A stretch of DNA of 64,000 nucleotides, taken from NCBI GenBank assembly GCA_963930655.1, contig OZ005619.1:372001-436000 (forward strand). The letters run 5' to 3'. Origin of the DNA: Myrica gale (taxonomy: Eukaryota > Streptophyta > Magnoliopsida > Fagales > Myricaceae). The translations under genes were made by a program, and so were the position numbers. How positions within the stretch are numbered: the stretch's first letter is position 1; every line of letters starts with the position of its first letter. This document shows positions 34,532 to 45,681 of the stretch, piece by piece. The notes below the pieces were generated by a model that searched no databases, had not been told where the DNA came from, and saw nothing but the letters and a program-made list of their open reading frames with translations.

Positions 34532-37500
34532 ATGGCCAACTCAACGTTTCCGTTTCAATTTCCGCATTTGACGAAGGAGAACTATGAAAATTGGTGCATT
34601 CGTATGAAGGCTTTGCTTGGATCCCAAGATGCATGGGAAATTGTAGAGAAAGGCTATGACGAGCCGAGAGATGAAGCTTCGTTGAGTCCCAATCAAAGGG
34701 ATAATCTGCAGAAGACGCGGAAGAAGGACCAGCAAGCTCTCACACTCATCCATCAATGTTTGGATGAAGCCATGTTCGAGAAAGTGGCTAATGCCACTAC
34801 TTCCAAGCAAGCCTGGGAGATCCTTCAGAACTCCTATCAAGGAGTTGATAAAGTGAAGAAGGTGTGCCTTCAGACGCTACGAGGAGAGTTCGAGGTCCTG
34901 CGTATGCAAGAATCCGAGGCGATTGCAGATTATTTTTCGAGGGTGTTGGCCATTGTGAATCAAATGAGGAGGTATGGAGAAAATATGGAGGACGTCCGGG
35001 TGATTGAGAAGATTCTTCGCTCGTTGCATTCGAAGTTCGATTATATTGTGGTGGCTATTGAAGAGTCGAAAGATTTGGAGACGATGGCGGTTGATCAACT
35101 CATGGGTTCTCTCCAAGCCCATGAAGAAAGACTTAAGAAGAAGGAAGAACCTGTTGAGCAGGTTCTAGCCACAAAGCTCTCTGTGAAAGACGAAGAGCGT
35201 GATAAAATTCAACGAGGAAGAGGACGCGGACGTGGCCAAGGTAGAGGAAGAAGAGGAAGAGGAAGAGGCCAAGGTAGACAAAATAATCAAAATGCCAACT
35301 ATGAAGAAAGAGGTCAATCCTCAAGAGGCCGTGGAAGAGGAAATTACTCAAGGCAGAATGGAAGGCTATATGACAAGTCCAAAATTCGATGTTTCAATTG
35401 TCAAAAGTATGGTCATTATTCTTCGGAGTGTTGGAATTCTCCTAGCAATGTTGAAGAGAAGGCTAATCAAGTTGAGAACGAGGAAGTGGAGCCTACGTTG
35501 TTGCTAGCCTACAAAGGAGAAGATACTGGCAAGAAAAATTGGTGGTATCTGGATAATGCAGCAAGCAATCATATGTGCGGAGATAAAAGCAAGTTCGTAG
35601 AGCTTGATGAATCAGTAAGCGGGAATGTCACTTTCGGAGACTTGTCGAAAATTCCCATCAAAGGGAAAGGTACGATTCTAATCCGTTTGAAAAATGGGAG
35701 CCATCAATTTATGTCTAATGTTTATTATGTTCCAAGTATGAAAAGCAACATTTTGAGTTTGGGGCAACTCTTGGAAAAAGACTATGAAATTGAAATGAAA
35801 AATCGTAGTCTTTTTCTAAGAGATGGGAAGAAGAATTTGATTGCGAAAGTGCCCATGACAAGAAATAGGATGTTTTTGCTTGATATTCAAACTGATGTAG
35901 CCAAGTGTCTGAAAGCTTGTGTGAAAGATCCTTCTTGGCTTTGGCATTTGAGGCTTGGACATGTAAATTTTGGAGGATTGAAGTTGTTGGCTCAAAAGGA
36001 GATGGTGAAAGGTTTGCCACCTATTGATCAATCAGATCAACTTTGTGAAGGGTGTCTTGTTGGCAAACAATTTCGAAATAGTTTTCCAAAAGAAGCAACT
36101 ACAAGAGCAAGTTCGCCGCTTCAACTTGTTCATGCCGATGTTTGTGGACCGATCAAGCCTTCTTCGTTTGGTAAAAATCGGTACTTTCTTCTTTTTATTG
36201 ATGATTTTAGTAGAAAAACTTGGGTATATTTTCTGAAAGAAAAATCTGAAGTGTTTAGTGCTTTTAAAATATTTAAAGCACTTGTTGAAAAACAAAGCGG
36301 TTATGAAATAAAGGCTTTGAGATCGGATAGAGGGGGTGAGTTTACATCTAATGAATTTAATGAGCTTTGTGAAGCACATGGGATTCGTCAATTTTTGACG
36401 GTTCCTAGATCACCTCAACAAAACGGGGTGGTTGAAAGGAAGAACAGAACAATTCTCAATATGGCGCGAAGCATGTTGAAGACAAAGATGATGCCTAAAG
36501 AGTTTTGGGCAGAAGCAGTTGATTGTGCTGTTTATCTATCAAATCGGTGTCCTACAAGAAGCTTGTTGAACTCAACTCCTCAAGAAGCATGGAGCGGAAG
36601 AAAGCCAAGCATTTCCCATTTGAGAGTTTTTGGGAGCATTGGCTATGTTCATGTGCCTGATCAAGAGAGATCCAAGCTTGATGATAAAAGTAAGAAGCAC
36701 ATCTTCATCGGCTATGATCAAAGATCCAAAGGCTACAAGCTTTATAATCCGAGTGCCGGGAAGACGATCATTAGTAGAGATGTGGAATTCGATGAAGAAA
36801 GTTCGTGGGATTGGAGTGATCAAGAAAAGGAAAGATATGATTTCTTTCCAATCCTTGAAGATGAAGATCCAGGAAATGATGAACAAGAGCTCACAACACC
36901 TCCTCGATCACCAACAATTCCTAGTACTCCGTCATCATCTTCTCATGAAGGAAGTTCAAGTGAAAGGCCATCCCGAATGAGAAGTCTTCAAGACCTTTAT
37001 GAGGTAACGGAAAATTTAAGTGACGATCTAACTCTTTTTTGTCACTTTGCCGATTGTGAACCAATAGGTTTTGAAGAAGCGGTGCAAGACAAAAGATGGA
37101 AAATTGCCATGGACGAGGAGATCAAATCCATAAAGAAGAATGATACTTGGGAGTTGGCAACTTTACCGGAGGGACAAAAGCCCATTGGTGTGAAGTGGGT
37201 TTTCAAAGTGAAGAAGAATGCCAAGGGAGAAGTAGAAAGGTTCAAGGCAAGATTGGTGGCAAAGGGTTATAGCCAACGTCCTGGGATTGATTATGGAGAA
37301 GTGTTTGCTCCTGTTGCTCGATTGGAGACAATTCGAATGATTGTTTCCCTTGCCGCACAAAACAAATGGAAAATTTATCAAATGGACGTCAAATCAGCTT
37401 TTTTGAATGGAATTCTTGAGGAAGAGGTCTATGTTGAGCAACCTATGGGTTATGTGATCAAAGGGCATGAAGATAAAGTGTTGAAATTAAAGAAAGCCTT

Positions 37501-38593
37501 ATATGGCTTGAAACAAGCGCCGAGGGCATGGAATAGTCGGATTGACAAATATTTTCAGGAGAATGGATTTGCCAAGTGCCCACATGAATATGCTCTCTAT
37601 GCTAAGGTGCGTGAAAATGGAGATATTTTGCTTGTATGCATATATGTTGATGATTTAATTTTCACTGGTAATAATTCAAGCATGTTTGAAGAATTTAAGA
37701 AGGCCATGACTAAAGAGTTTGAAATGACCGATATTGGTTTCATGTCTTATTATCTGGGCATTGAGATCAAGCAAATGGAGGATGAAATTTTTATCTCTCA
37801 AGAAGGTTTTGCAAGAGAAGTTCTCAAGAAGTTCAAGATGGAAGATTGTCAATCCGTGAGTACTCCGGTTGAATGTGGAGTAAAATTGTCCAAGTATGAA
37901 GAAGGAGAGAAGGTAGACCCCACAATGTTCAAGAGTCTTGTTGGAAGTTTAAGATACTTGACTTGTACAAGACCGGACATACTTTTTGGAGTTGGGCTTG
38001 TTAGCCGATATATGGAGTCACCAAGCACAATGCATTTCAAAGCTGCTAAGAGGATTCTTCGTTATGTCAAAGGTACAATTGATTTCGGCCTTCTTTATTC
38101 ATTTTCTCATGAATTTAAGCTTGTGGGGTATAGTGATAGTGATTGGGTCGGAGACATGGATGATCGAAAGAGCACTACCGGGTTTGTATTTTATTTGGGA
38201 GGTACGGCATTTACTTGGAGTTCCAAGAAGCAACCAATTGTGACACTCTCCACATGTGAAGCTGAATATGTTGCCGCGACATCTTGTGTTTGTCATGCAA
38301 TTTGGTTGAGAAGGTTATTAAAGGAACTACACATGGCAGAAAAGGAAGCAACGAAGATTTTTGTTGACAACAAGTCGGCAATTGCATTGGCGAAAAACCC
38401 GGTCTTTCATGATAGAAGCAAGCATATAGATACAAGATTTCATTTTCTTCGAGAATGCATTGTCAAGAATGAAGTGGAAGTCAAATTTGTGAAGACCCAT
38501 GATCAAGTTGCGGATATTTTTACGAAGCCTCTCAAATATGATACTTTTAGCAAGTTGCGGATGTTGCTTGGAGTTACCAAGAATAAAGTTTAA
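34532..38593 (+). CDS. Copia gag-pol polyprotein (1353 aa)
   Basis: A single uninterrupted frame; the first ATG (MANSTFPFQ) is at 34532. Order: a UBN2-type gag, an RG-rich tract, and the CCHC knuckle [14 protein letters not shown]. Next is protease [13 protein letters not shown], where DNA replaces the usual D-S/T-G. Integrase follows, with [21 protein letters not shown] zinc ligands and the DDE core ([21 protein letters not shown]). Reverse transcriptase has [11 protein letters not shown] and YVDDLIFTG. RNase H has [10 protein letters not shown] and [12 protein letters not shown]. The order protease-integrase-RT-RNase H is the copia order. All catalytic Asp residues checked in integrase and RT are present. 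No stops or frameshifts. Confidence 0.96.
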   Translation: MANSTFPFQFPHLTKENYENWCIRMKALLGSQDAWEIVEKGYDEPRDEASLSPNQRDNLQKTRKKDQQALTLIHQCLDEAMFEKVANATTSKQAWEILQNSYQGVDKVKKVCLQTLRGEFEVLRMQESEAIADYFSRVLAIVNQMRRYGENMEDVRVIEKILRSLHSKFDYIVVAIEESKDLETMAVDQLMGSLQAHEERLKKKEEPVEQVLATKLSVKDEERDKIQRGRGRGRGQGRGRRGRGRGQGRQNNQNANYEERGQSSRGRGRGNYSRQNGRLYDKSKIRCFNCQKYGHYSSECWNSPSNVEEKANQVENEEVEPTLLLAYKGEDTGKKNWWYLDNAASNHMCGDKSKFVELDESVSGNVTFGDLSKIPIKGKGTILIRLKNGSHQFMSNVYYVPSMKSNILSLGQLLEKDYEIEMKNRSLFLRDGKKNLIAKVPMTRNRMFLLDIQTDVAKCLKACVKDPSWLWHLRLGHVNFGGLKLLAQKEMVKGLPPIDQSDQLCEGCLVGKQFRNSFPKEATTRASSPLQLVHADVCGPIKPSSFGKNRYFLLFIDDFSRKTWVYFLKEKSEVFSAFKIFKALVEKQSGYEIKALRSDRGGEFTSNEFNELCEAHGIRQFLTVPRSPQQNGVVERKNRTILNMARSMLKTKMMPKEFWAEAVDCAVYLSNRCPTRSLLNSTPQEAWSGRKPSISHLRVFGSIGYVHVPDQERSKLDDKSKKHIFIGYDQRSKGYKLYNPSAGKTIISRDVEFDEESSWDWSDQEKERYDFFPILEDEDPGNDEQELTTPPRSPTIPSTPSSSSHEGSSSERPSRMRSLQDLYEVTENLSDDLTLFCHFADCEPIGFEEAVQDKRWKIAMDEEIKSIKKNDTWELATLPEGQKPIGVKWVFKVKKNAKGEVERFKARLVAKGYSQRPGIDYGEVFAPVARLETIRMIVSLAAQNKWKIYQMDVKSAFLNGILEEEVYVEQPMGYVIKGHEDKVLKLKKALYGLKQAPRAWNSRIDKYFQENGFAKCPHEYALYAKVRENGDILLVCIYVDDLIFTGNNSSMFEEFKKAMTKEFEMTDIGFMSYYLGIEIKQMEDEIFISQEGFAREVLKKFKMEDCQSVSTPVECGVKLSKYEEGEKVDPTMFKSLVGSLRYLTCTRPDILFGVGLVSRYMESPSTMHFKAAKRILRYVKGTIDFGLLYSFSHEFKLVGYSDSDWVGDMDDRKSTTGFVFYLGGTAFTWSSKKQPIVTLSTCEAEYVAATSCVCHAIWLRRLLKELHMAEKEATKIFVDNKSAIALAKNPVFHDRSKHIDTRFHFLRECIVKNEVEVKFVKTHDQVADIFTKPLKYDTFSKLRMLLGVTKNKV

Positions 38594-38600
38594 AGGGGAG
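38592..38600 (+). promoter_or_regulatory. Polypurine tract
   Basis: AAAGGGGAG immediately precedes the 3' LTR and overlaps the stop codon of the polyprotein. It primes plus-strand DNA synthesis. Confidence 0.9.
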
Positions 38601-38919
38601 TGTTGAATAATAAACTTTAATTCAATGAAGTGTTGTGTCTTTTGGGAGATTCATGAACTAGTGTAGGTTCATCTTGAAAGTAGTAATACATGTATTTGGG
38701 TATTCATGCATTTGGGGTATTCATGTACTTGGGGTATTCATGTATTTGGGTAGTTCATGTATTTAGAGTTAATGCTAGGTGTAATCATCAGCCTATAAAT
38801 ACTCATGTATGCATTGACACAAAGCAAGCCATTGAGAAGCAATACAGTGAAAGAAAATTTCAGAAATAGTATCTCTTCACTCTTCCCTCTAGAATAGAAT
38901 TCCTTCTTTTTCTCCAACA
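38601..38919 (+). repeat. 3' LTR
   Basis: Same 319-bp sequence as the 5' LTR, base for base as far as I can read it, ending CTCCAACA before the TTACA target duplication. Confidence 0.95.
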
Positions 38920-40483
38920 TTACAGTACTCACATTTATATAATTTCCTAAGTTTGCAGCTGAGATACAAAGTAAAAAAAAAAATCATCACATCATCTGAC
39001 CTGAAATCGATCACGATCAGACAGGGGCTGTGAAAAATTGATATTGAAATGCTTTTGGACAAACTCTGTCACAAGAATTGGTTCATAGAAAGCTCTGGCA
39101 GATATATCTGCAAAATGACAATAGTAGGTTACAAGAAACGTAATTTCAATGCAATTGGGCATGAAAACAAAGAGCACACCAAGAGTATCTCAATACCTAT
39201 ATTAAGGGACAATCCCATCTGGGTCGGTCGAAGACTCTGATAATATCCTTCTCCAATACTCAATCCCATCTCCCAGCTCACCTTTTTGACCTAGTGTAGG
39301 ATGGAAAAACGACCTCCCAACTACAGTGTACCTATAGTCAGATTTTTCAGTGCACCCATTAAGGGACTTCATATGAAGCATAAAGAAAATGCAAGTGTAA
39401 TCATATCAAGGAAAAAAAAAATTTACATTGCAGATGGTGCCGCTCTTAGGACCACATCAAGAGCTTGTATTGTTTCTTGTGGGGCATCTAGCTGCCTGCC
39501 ATGTAAAAACTGTTGAAGGTGATGAAGGTCGGTCCTAGAAACCAACTTGATTACCACTTTAAACTGACGTTCTCTTCGTTCTTTTCTGAATGTTAAGCAA
39601 AGAAAGACATTTACATTACTAATTAACCAAAAAATATAACACAGAGAAGTAAAATAAAAACTAAATAGCTACCTTACTGAACCAGATGAGGAAGCGCGAT
39701 CATCTTTGTCAGGTAAGGAGACAACAAATTCCTTTGACAGAAAGGGCAATGACCCTGCCGTATAGAGGCTCTTACTGCCATCATAAGCTGGCTCTCGATT
39801 TCCCAAATGAGACACACGATACAAAGTAAGAAGTTGATTTACTATCTCTCTACTGATTTTCTTTGACTTCACCTCAGGCCTAATAGACACCTAAAACAAA
39901 TATAACAGCAAGTGCATATAAAGATATTAAAAATAACACCACAAAACAAAAATTATTCGAGAGCTTTGAGTGAGTTACTCACGTCGTAGTGATGGAGATC
40001 GCGGTCCGCAACCTCTACCAAAAAATGATTAGCCCGGACCATTATTTTTTGCCCTATGCTTCCAAAGCCCGGCCTCTTCGGTATGCTCAGGGCCTTCGAC
40101 GACGATGGTGGCGATGCCTGAATGACCGGTGCTGGATCCTGCATTGTGAGACGCTTTTCCATTTCACTGCTCAGAGCAGCAGCAGATATCGGAGATGGAG
40201 TTGAATCCGGTGGCGGAGCATGGCGCGACGAAGCAAGAGACTCCGACAGAGTTATAGCAGCCGGTGGAGGTGCGGCCGGAGAAACAGTCGCCGGAGTAGG
40301 ACGGGCCGGAAATGAGGACGCCGGAGAAGGAGCACCACCTCTTCCCCCTCTACCGCCACCCCTACCTCCACCACCACCACCACTGCTTCTTCCTCTTCCA
40401 CCACCCTGCTGAGAGGTTGAATATGCAGGAGAAGGCTGATACCGTCGAGAGTCCGACTGTCTGCCACCGCCTTGGCGTGACAT

Positions 40484-41158
40484 TGTAGCCTTACTGCTTG
40501 AAACTATTCGTTGTCGGAGGGATTAAAAAACAGAGAGAGGGTTCGTAATATATGCTCAGCAGCAGCAAATGAGACAGCGAGTATTTAAAGCGTAAAAAGA
40601 ACGAGAAAGGAAAAGACGTGGCAATATGGAGAACTGGAGTGGCGAGAGGTGTGGGTAATATACCATTTTAAGCCGTAGTAATTAGGAAGTTAATAAAGCA
40701 ACATGTTAAGCTCGTAAGTGGTTGGGCTTATCTCGTAGAATTTTAGGTGATGTTTAAATTTTATTGACATGCGTATATATTTGTATTTATTTTTGTAAAA
40801 AAGTAATAATGAGTTATTTTAAAATGCATATTTTTGTGATAGAGAGATTGTAAGATTAAAAAATAGTATTCAAATCTTAAAAAATAGAATGCATATTTGG
40901 ATTATATTTAATTTATTCACCTAAATCTCATTAATTTCTGGGCCAGCAAATCATGTCATCCTATGAGAGAGAAAATACCCAAGTCCGAGTTCTGCAGTCC
41001 ACCGTAGACCCCACCTCAGGGGATGATATGTCAAACATCCAGCGCAGTGGACCCAAAATCCGTACAATCTTTTGTCTGACCTTCCTACCTATGCAAGGAC
41101 AAGAAGGAGCTTCAAAGTACAAAACCCCGGGGGGAGGGGAATAAATAGAAAAGTGGGA

Positions 41159-41160
<2 letters not shown>
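40484..41160. other. Upstream region of the Argonaute pseudogene
   Basis: Should contain its promoter; TATTTAAAG near 40583-40591 (minus strand CTTTAAATA) is a possible TATA box. Otherwise no gene. AT-rich from 40740 to 40930. Confidence 0.4.

Positions 41161-41192
<32 letters not shown>
41161..41192. repeat. (TA)n microsatellite
   Basis: About 16 TA units, directly adjoining a fold-back element. A shorter TA run occurs on the element's other side (41716-41728). Confidence 0.9.
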
Positions 41193-41195
<3 letters not shown>

Positions 41196-41716
41196 AATAA
41201 ATAATATTTTGGTCCTTGTGGTTGGAGTGAAAATTAAATTAGTCCCTTATCAATTTTTCCATCAATTGGATTTCAGTGGTTTGCATAAAAATCAAATTAG
41301 TTCTTTATCAATTTTTTTTATCAATCGGGTCCCTGATCTTTACATGTTTTTATATGAAGTATTTACGTCCAAATTCGTCCATTGACTTAACGGTAAGTGT
41401 CAATCTGATATGTTCGGGATGAAGAGCTGACTTAATGGTCACGCGCGCAAGGGCTATATAAAAGCATTCCGAGCAACAAAATAGCCCAACATCCCCAGCA
41501 CAAACAGTTCGACCTGCTCGGGCCTCGATCCTCTCAGCTCTCCGTCCCGAGCAGATCAAGTTGGCACTTACCGTTAAGTCAGTGAACTGATTTGGATGGA
41601 AGGACTTAATAATATAAAAGCATGTAAAGATCAAAGACCCGATTGAGAGAAAAAATTAATAAAGAACTAACTTAATTTTCACCCAAACAATATAGACCAA
41701 AATATCATTTATCCCT
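41193..41716. mobile_element. Fold-back element with about 200-bp inverted arms
   Basis: Starts AGGAATAAATAATATTTTGG. The reverse complement of its other end reads AGGGATAAATGATATTTTGG. The match continues through GTGAAAATTAA, TCTTTATCAATT, ATCGGGTC, TTTACATG and CTTAACGGTAAGTG toward the centre. The core carries GC-rich sequence with no reading frame. TA repeats on both sides hide the exact target duplication. Confidence 0.75.
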
Positions 41717-42317
41717 ATATATATATATCAGAAAACTCGGATAAAATAAAAAAGAAAAAAATGATCATCCGTACAGCTTTGCTGGTGAAAACTTTAAGCT
41801 GTGCTTTTGGACCGCCCTGATTCAAACGAAAGCAGAATGAAATACTCTTCTGACACAACGAATTCTTCGGGAGCACGATTCGATTACGAAACAAAAGAGT
41901 AGTAGGCTTGGGATTTTGTATTAAATTACAACAAATAGTAGACTTAAGAGAGTGTCAGGCTTTTGGTTTACTTGGCGAGTGGGGTTTTCCTCCCTCCATC
42001 GCTAAGTCGCGAGTGGAAAACGAACCAGACGCCCGTAATGGGAAGAGTGTAAGTGAGGGGAAGAGGTGCAGTTTGGTAAATATAGGGTTTGTCTGTACGG
42101 AAACTTCGGATACCGGTAAAACCATGACTGGATCGTGGAAGAGAAAATAGCGACTATGTTTGATTTTAAGCTTTTAAAAATTTTGATTAAATAAAAAATT
42201 ATAATATAATCTCTACTTTCGTGTAGTATCATTACTTTTTACTATAATAAATATTAAAAATCATATATCTTCACTTTATTACTAAATTTAATATTTAACA
42301 CTTAAAATTTTAAATAA
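41717..42317. other. Intergenic, no gene recognised
   Basis: Short frames only. AT-rich 42155-42310 resembles a decayed MITE but has no clear ends. Confidence 0.4.
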
Positions 42318-43955
42318 CTTTTTGGAAGCATGCAAAAGACCTAAAGTCTTGGCCTTTCCTTTCGCAGTATATATAGAGAGAGGTGGGTTTTAAAGACGGA
42401 AAGGAAGGAAAAGGCTCCAAAGCATATTGAATTACTTCTTCCATGGCCTTACTTCAATGGGCCTTCTGCCCTGCCTCTTCTTGTTCCTCTCCCTCCTCTT
42501 CTTCTTCTTCCTCTTCTCCCACTTTTCCGCAACCCGCCATAATTACTACCGAGTTACGATAAGACTCATCTATCACTATGGAGACCAGTTCAGGGGAACG
42601 GATTGCCTCCGAAGGCAATCCGTTCCGGATGCTGTCCATCCGAAAATCGGATGGTTGGGAGCCGAAGAGCAGGTGGGTTCCGCCCGAGACCCACACCTGC
42701 CCCGGGCAGCACGGACAGCCTCCTACCCGAGCTCCCAACCACCGAATGGCCGGATGAACGGCATCCAGGAGCGAATTGACTTCGGAGGCAATCCCCTCTC
42801 CCAGTTCAGTGCCTTTTCTATAAAAGGAAGCGCGATCAACATAGAAGATCACGCTCCGTGGCTCTTTATGTGGACCCTTGGAAATTATTTCAGCACCTGA
42901 AACAGGTGGGCCCCTCGAAATTATTTCATGCTAAATTGAAAGGACGAAAAGGGGCATTAATCAATAATTAGTTAGTTCACAAGTCGTTGGAGGTTGTTTT
43001 CGTAACTACACGAAACTACGTGCCTTAAAAGTGTGACTCGACCACTACTGCAACTGCACAAGGATGGAATTAAGTAACTCGCAGAAAAAGAACCTTACAC
43101 GTGATATAAACGTGCTGAATTGCAATAAGCTTATCCCTGAAAACAGTTACGTGCCACAAGTTTATAAAGATGATCTGGACATGCAAGCAGTACAGTTGGT
43201 GTTACCAAAGGTTTTGAGAGGAGACAGTTTCAATTCACTGGGTTTTCATTTGGTGGGTTTCTGAAGCATATTTTACATATGCGTGTTGTTAGGAAAAGCA
43301 AAAGCAAGAATACCAGTGGCCTAATCGGCCAGCGTACGTACTTCGTGCCAATGCTTTGGCATTTTCCGAAGAGGTGGCAGTGGCAGTGGCTGAGTCAGAG
43401 TGTTATTACCTTGGCTTAAACTAAGACCGACGCTAATTTTCGTTCTGGGACTGAGAGATTGACCCTAAATAATATTGTACCACTCCCCATGTAAAGAGAC
43501 TTCGGCAAACATTAATATCTTCCTTCCAACTTTGGGATATTTACCTAAACCTTGCCTTCTCGATCGTCAGATAAACAACCAAGAAAAGCGTTGTGATGAG
43601 CTGTGGTCACAGAGTGGTTCCATTATTTTCCCTTTAATAAAAAAGGGGAGCTCGATTATGGAATTTGACTGAGACCAGACACGCCAAGCAGAGGCCAAGC
43701 TCATCAAAATATTTCCCTCATGGTGTTTTCATCAACAGAACGATCAATTCACGTCCCATGCCCGATTTTAGCTATGCAGTAATGCTTGGGCTGTCCATAT
43801 GTACAACCTCTTCTTCACTATGGAATTGTCAAAGAATACCATCAACTTTTTGAACCTCCATTACTCCATACACTGCACATGTAGTGTCTTTCTATTCATG
43901 TCACTCACTTTTGCCAAACTGCCTCTTCAAACACCTATTCTCTCCATTACTTCTT
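42318..43955. repeat. Duplicated block E, copy 1 (second copy 55215-56605)
   Basis: About 1.4 kb of sequence shared with 55215-56605 plus a 207-bp insertion unique to this copy. Near its left end is what looks like a promoter and first exon: ATG at 42443 followed by MALLQWAFCPASSCSSPSS, like a plastid transit peptide. In the other copy this exon ends at a GTAAGA donor; here the site reads ATAAGA. The host gene is unknown. Confidence 0.85.
42585..42809. mobile_element. Fold-back MITE with 9-bp target duplication (MULE-like)
   Basis: The 207-bp insertion 42594-42800 is flanked by CCAGTTCAG (42585-42593 and 42801-42809). The paralogous site near 55472-55486 has a single CCAGTTCAG and no insertion. 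The ends share GGATTGCCTCCGAAG as inverted repeats. The interior continues as an imperfect palindrome, including GGATGG(T)TGGGAG and its complement. A nine-base duplication and long inverted ends point to Mutator-like transposase. Non-coding. Confidence 0.9.
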
Positions 43956-44631
43956 CACTACTGGCAGTAGTGTTTGTGGATTTTGCCTTCAGGCTATGTA
44001 CTAAATAATAAATATGTATCATGAATACTAGTTCCTTTGCTGCTGTCCTTATTATGGCAAAAGAGGGTCCTCAGATCAGTTTTATTAGATGTGAAAATAC
44101 GTTTTATAACTTGTTACAATGAAGGGAGATGCAGTTTCTGGATCTTATAAAAGGTCAGAAAGTTTCTTCATTTTAGGATGAAGCCAACCCGGGCATGTGA
44201 TAAACACGAAAACAAGACGCCTATGAACTTTGTGCTTTTATATTCCGCGTGCATAAGTATAATCCTGCAACATCTCGAATGTTATCGGGTGTGGGTGTGT
44301 TAAATGTTTGTGTGATGTGTGTCAAGGAGAGAGAGAGAGAGACAGTAAGAGATTGGGTAAGTAGCAATGGAAAAGCAGCTGAACATCTTCTCCAGAGCTG
44401 ATGAGAGTTCCACATAGTTTTTGCAGGTTTTGAGATAAACCTTCCTTAGGTATGGAGCCCCATTCATGCTTACTTTTACATAAAGGCACCCGGATCCAGC
44501 TTTGCCTTCAGCCTCATCACTTATTTGTCAAATTCGAGGCCATGGTGTTTCTTCGGAATGATTGAATTGGTGGCCATCCGGGGTCTCTCTCTCTGGAGTA
44601 TCCAGACTTGGAGAGAGACAAATGCAGAGTA
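43956..44631. other. Intergenic with a 33-bp shared segment
   Basis: 43967-43999 (GTGTTTGTGGATTTTGCC onward) recurs at 58889-58921. A (GA)n run is at 44328-44342. No gene recognised. Confidence 0.45.
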
Positions 44632-44874
44632 AGGTGCCGTGTTCGCCTCCGGTCTCCTCAGCGCCATCCGTTTCCTTCAGCTCAATTGGACCCAACTCTC
44701 CAACGATATTCAAGCCGGAACCCTCAACCCAAGAATCACTGACCCTGCACTCAAAGACTGCATGGCTCAGATCCTAAAACCCGACCCGGAGTTGGCGGAT
44801 TTCGTCACCAAAGAGTGCTCAAAGGACAACTGGGAGGCCATTTGTCCTTTGAGCACTCTTCGGTGACGAAATCC
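44632..44874 (+). pseudogene. GH3 fragment, paralogue Z, ending in a snap-back hairpin
   Basis: The plus frame reads [40 protein letters not shown] and [20 protein letters not shown], the GH3 region between the two halves of the adenylating domain. It differs clearly from the X-type fragment at 59.1 kb, so a third paralogue is implied. The coding sequence ends at 44829. After a 12-nt loop the preceding 33 bases return in antisense (44842-44874) with one mismatch. No other part of this gene is seen nearby. Confidence 0.82.
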
Positions 44875-45380
44875 CTACAATTCAGCACGATGTACTGTGT
44901 GAAAGAAACGATACAAGCTGGTCCAACACCTTAAAAGATAGATTAGAAACTTCTCTGCAGCTTCCTTCCTGGCAACAGAAAAGTAAGGAGGAACTTCCAC
45001 GCGTCTGTTCTTATAGAGCAACTAAATAAATGAATCCCCAGAATCTCTGGCCGTTGGGATCAAGACAAGGGTAATCGGGAAAAAGCATTCTAGTTGAGGT
45101 GTCACTGGTATTCCTTTTTTGTCATTTTAGGTTAAAGATGAAATAAACCCCACCCGACCTCATGTCATGGTCCACTTTTACCATTATTAGCTACTGCGCC
45201 TCTGGTCTCGTCTTTCCCTTCGAATTTCTTGTGTGAATTATTGGTGGCTTTACCTCTTCTCTACCCTCTTTGCTTTTCCACGTCTCCAACTTCGTTTGCC
45301 ATTAAAACCTTTCTTTCTTGTTTAATGTCTCTTCTGAGTACCTTGGTGCGTGACCGCGTCCCCTATAAGCCTGCTATATA
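44873..45380. repeat. Duplicated block D, copy 1 (second copy 62633-62951)
   Basis: 44873-45066 matches 62633-62830, and 45308-45380 matches 62888-62951 in the same order. The intervening 240 bp here (with the TCATGGTCCACTTTTACC phrase shared with 26.52 kb) is absent there. Confidence 0.8.
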
Positions 45381-45681
45381 TATAATATATGGTTCTTTAT
45401 GCAATTGTAGGACTCCATCACCATCATCACCATGTGCTTCGTCACTTCCACCTCTCTTTTCCTTTTTTGCTTCTTCCCTTTAACCTTTTCACACCTAGCT
45501 TGACGCATTGTTCATCTTTTTCTTCTTCTTTTTACTGTTGTAATTTTCAAGTTGAGGACTCTAGTTTTGTAACATAAGTAAATTTCTATTTTAAAATTAT
45601 TTAATATTTAAAATGTCTTCGTTAAATTTAAAATTTGAATGTAAGTCATTTAAAATAGTTGAATTTTTATATTTTACTTTG
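45381..45681. other. Short non-coding stretch
   Basis: No gene. A CATCAC/CACCAT run near 45416-45432 is simple sequence. Confidence 0.4.

Larger units (their letters stand above)
34173..38924 (+). mobile_element. Complete Ty1/copia LTR retrotransposon
   Basis: A 4742-bp element (34178-38919) is flanked by a 5-bp target duplication TTACA at 34173-34177 and 38920-38924. It has two 319-bp LTRs, a tRNA-Met primer site, one long gag-pol frame and a polypurine tract. It lies antisense to the Argonaute pseudogene, within an intron. The LTRs appear identical on reading, so insertion is evolutionarily very recent and the element may still be mobile. Confidence 0.97.
29560..40483 (-). pseudogene. AGO5-like Argonaute gene, inactivated
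   Basis: The whole Argonaute architecture is present, split into about 20 exons. Early exons are 39983-40483, 39673-39890, 39427-39585, 39197-39331 and 39001-39107, followed by 33691-33794. The last ends at 29560. The Gly/Arg-rich N-terminus (RGGGRGGRGG) precedes KRPGFGSIGQKIMVRANHFL. YTAGSLPFLSKEFVVSLPDK and the PAZ region follow. PIWI keeps the DEDH residues ([25 protein letters not shown]) and ends in [13 protein letters not shown]5 is the closest clade by wording. Lesions: one extra base at about 39249 in EYWRGYYQSLR, TGA for Trp at 31996-31998, and TGA at 31727-31729 where a Cys codon is expected. A 4.7-kb copia element sits between the exons at 33794 and 39001. Splice sites are mostly intact, so transcripts may still form. 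Confidence 0.88.

Noticed and set aside
40122..40412. Plus-strand frame with long proline runs
   Set aside because: Antisense of the glycine/arginine-rich Argonaute N-terminus; a shadow frame.
42454..42852. Minus-strand frame rich in Glu and Gly through the block E first exon
   Set aside because: It is the antisense of the Ser-rich first exon and the fold-back MITE. The composition reflects CTT/TCC repeats, not a protein.
45229..45577. Frames with a His run at CACCATCATCACC
   Set aside because: Simple-sequence artefact between duplicated blocks.
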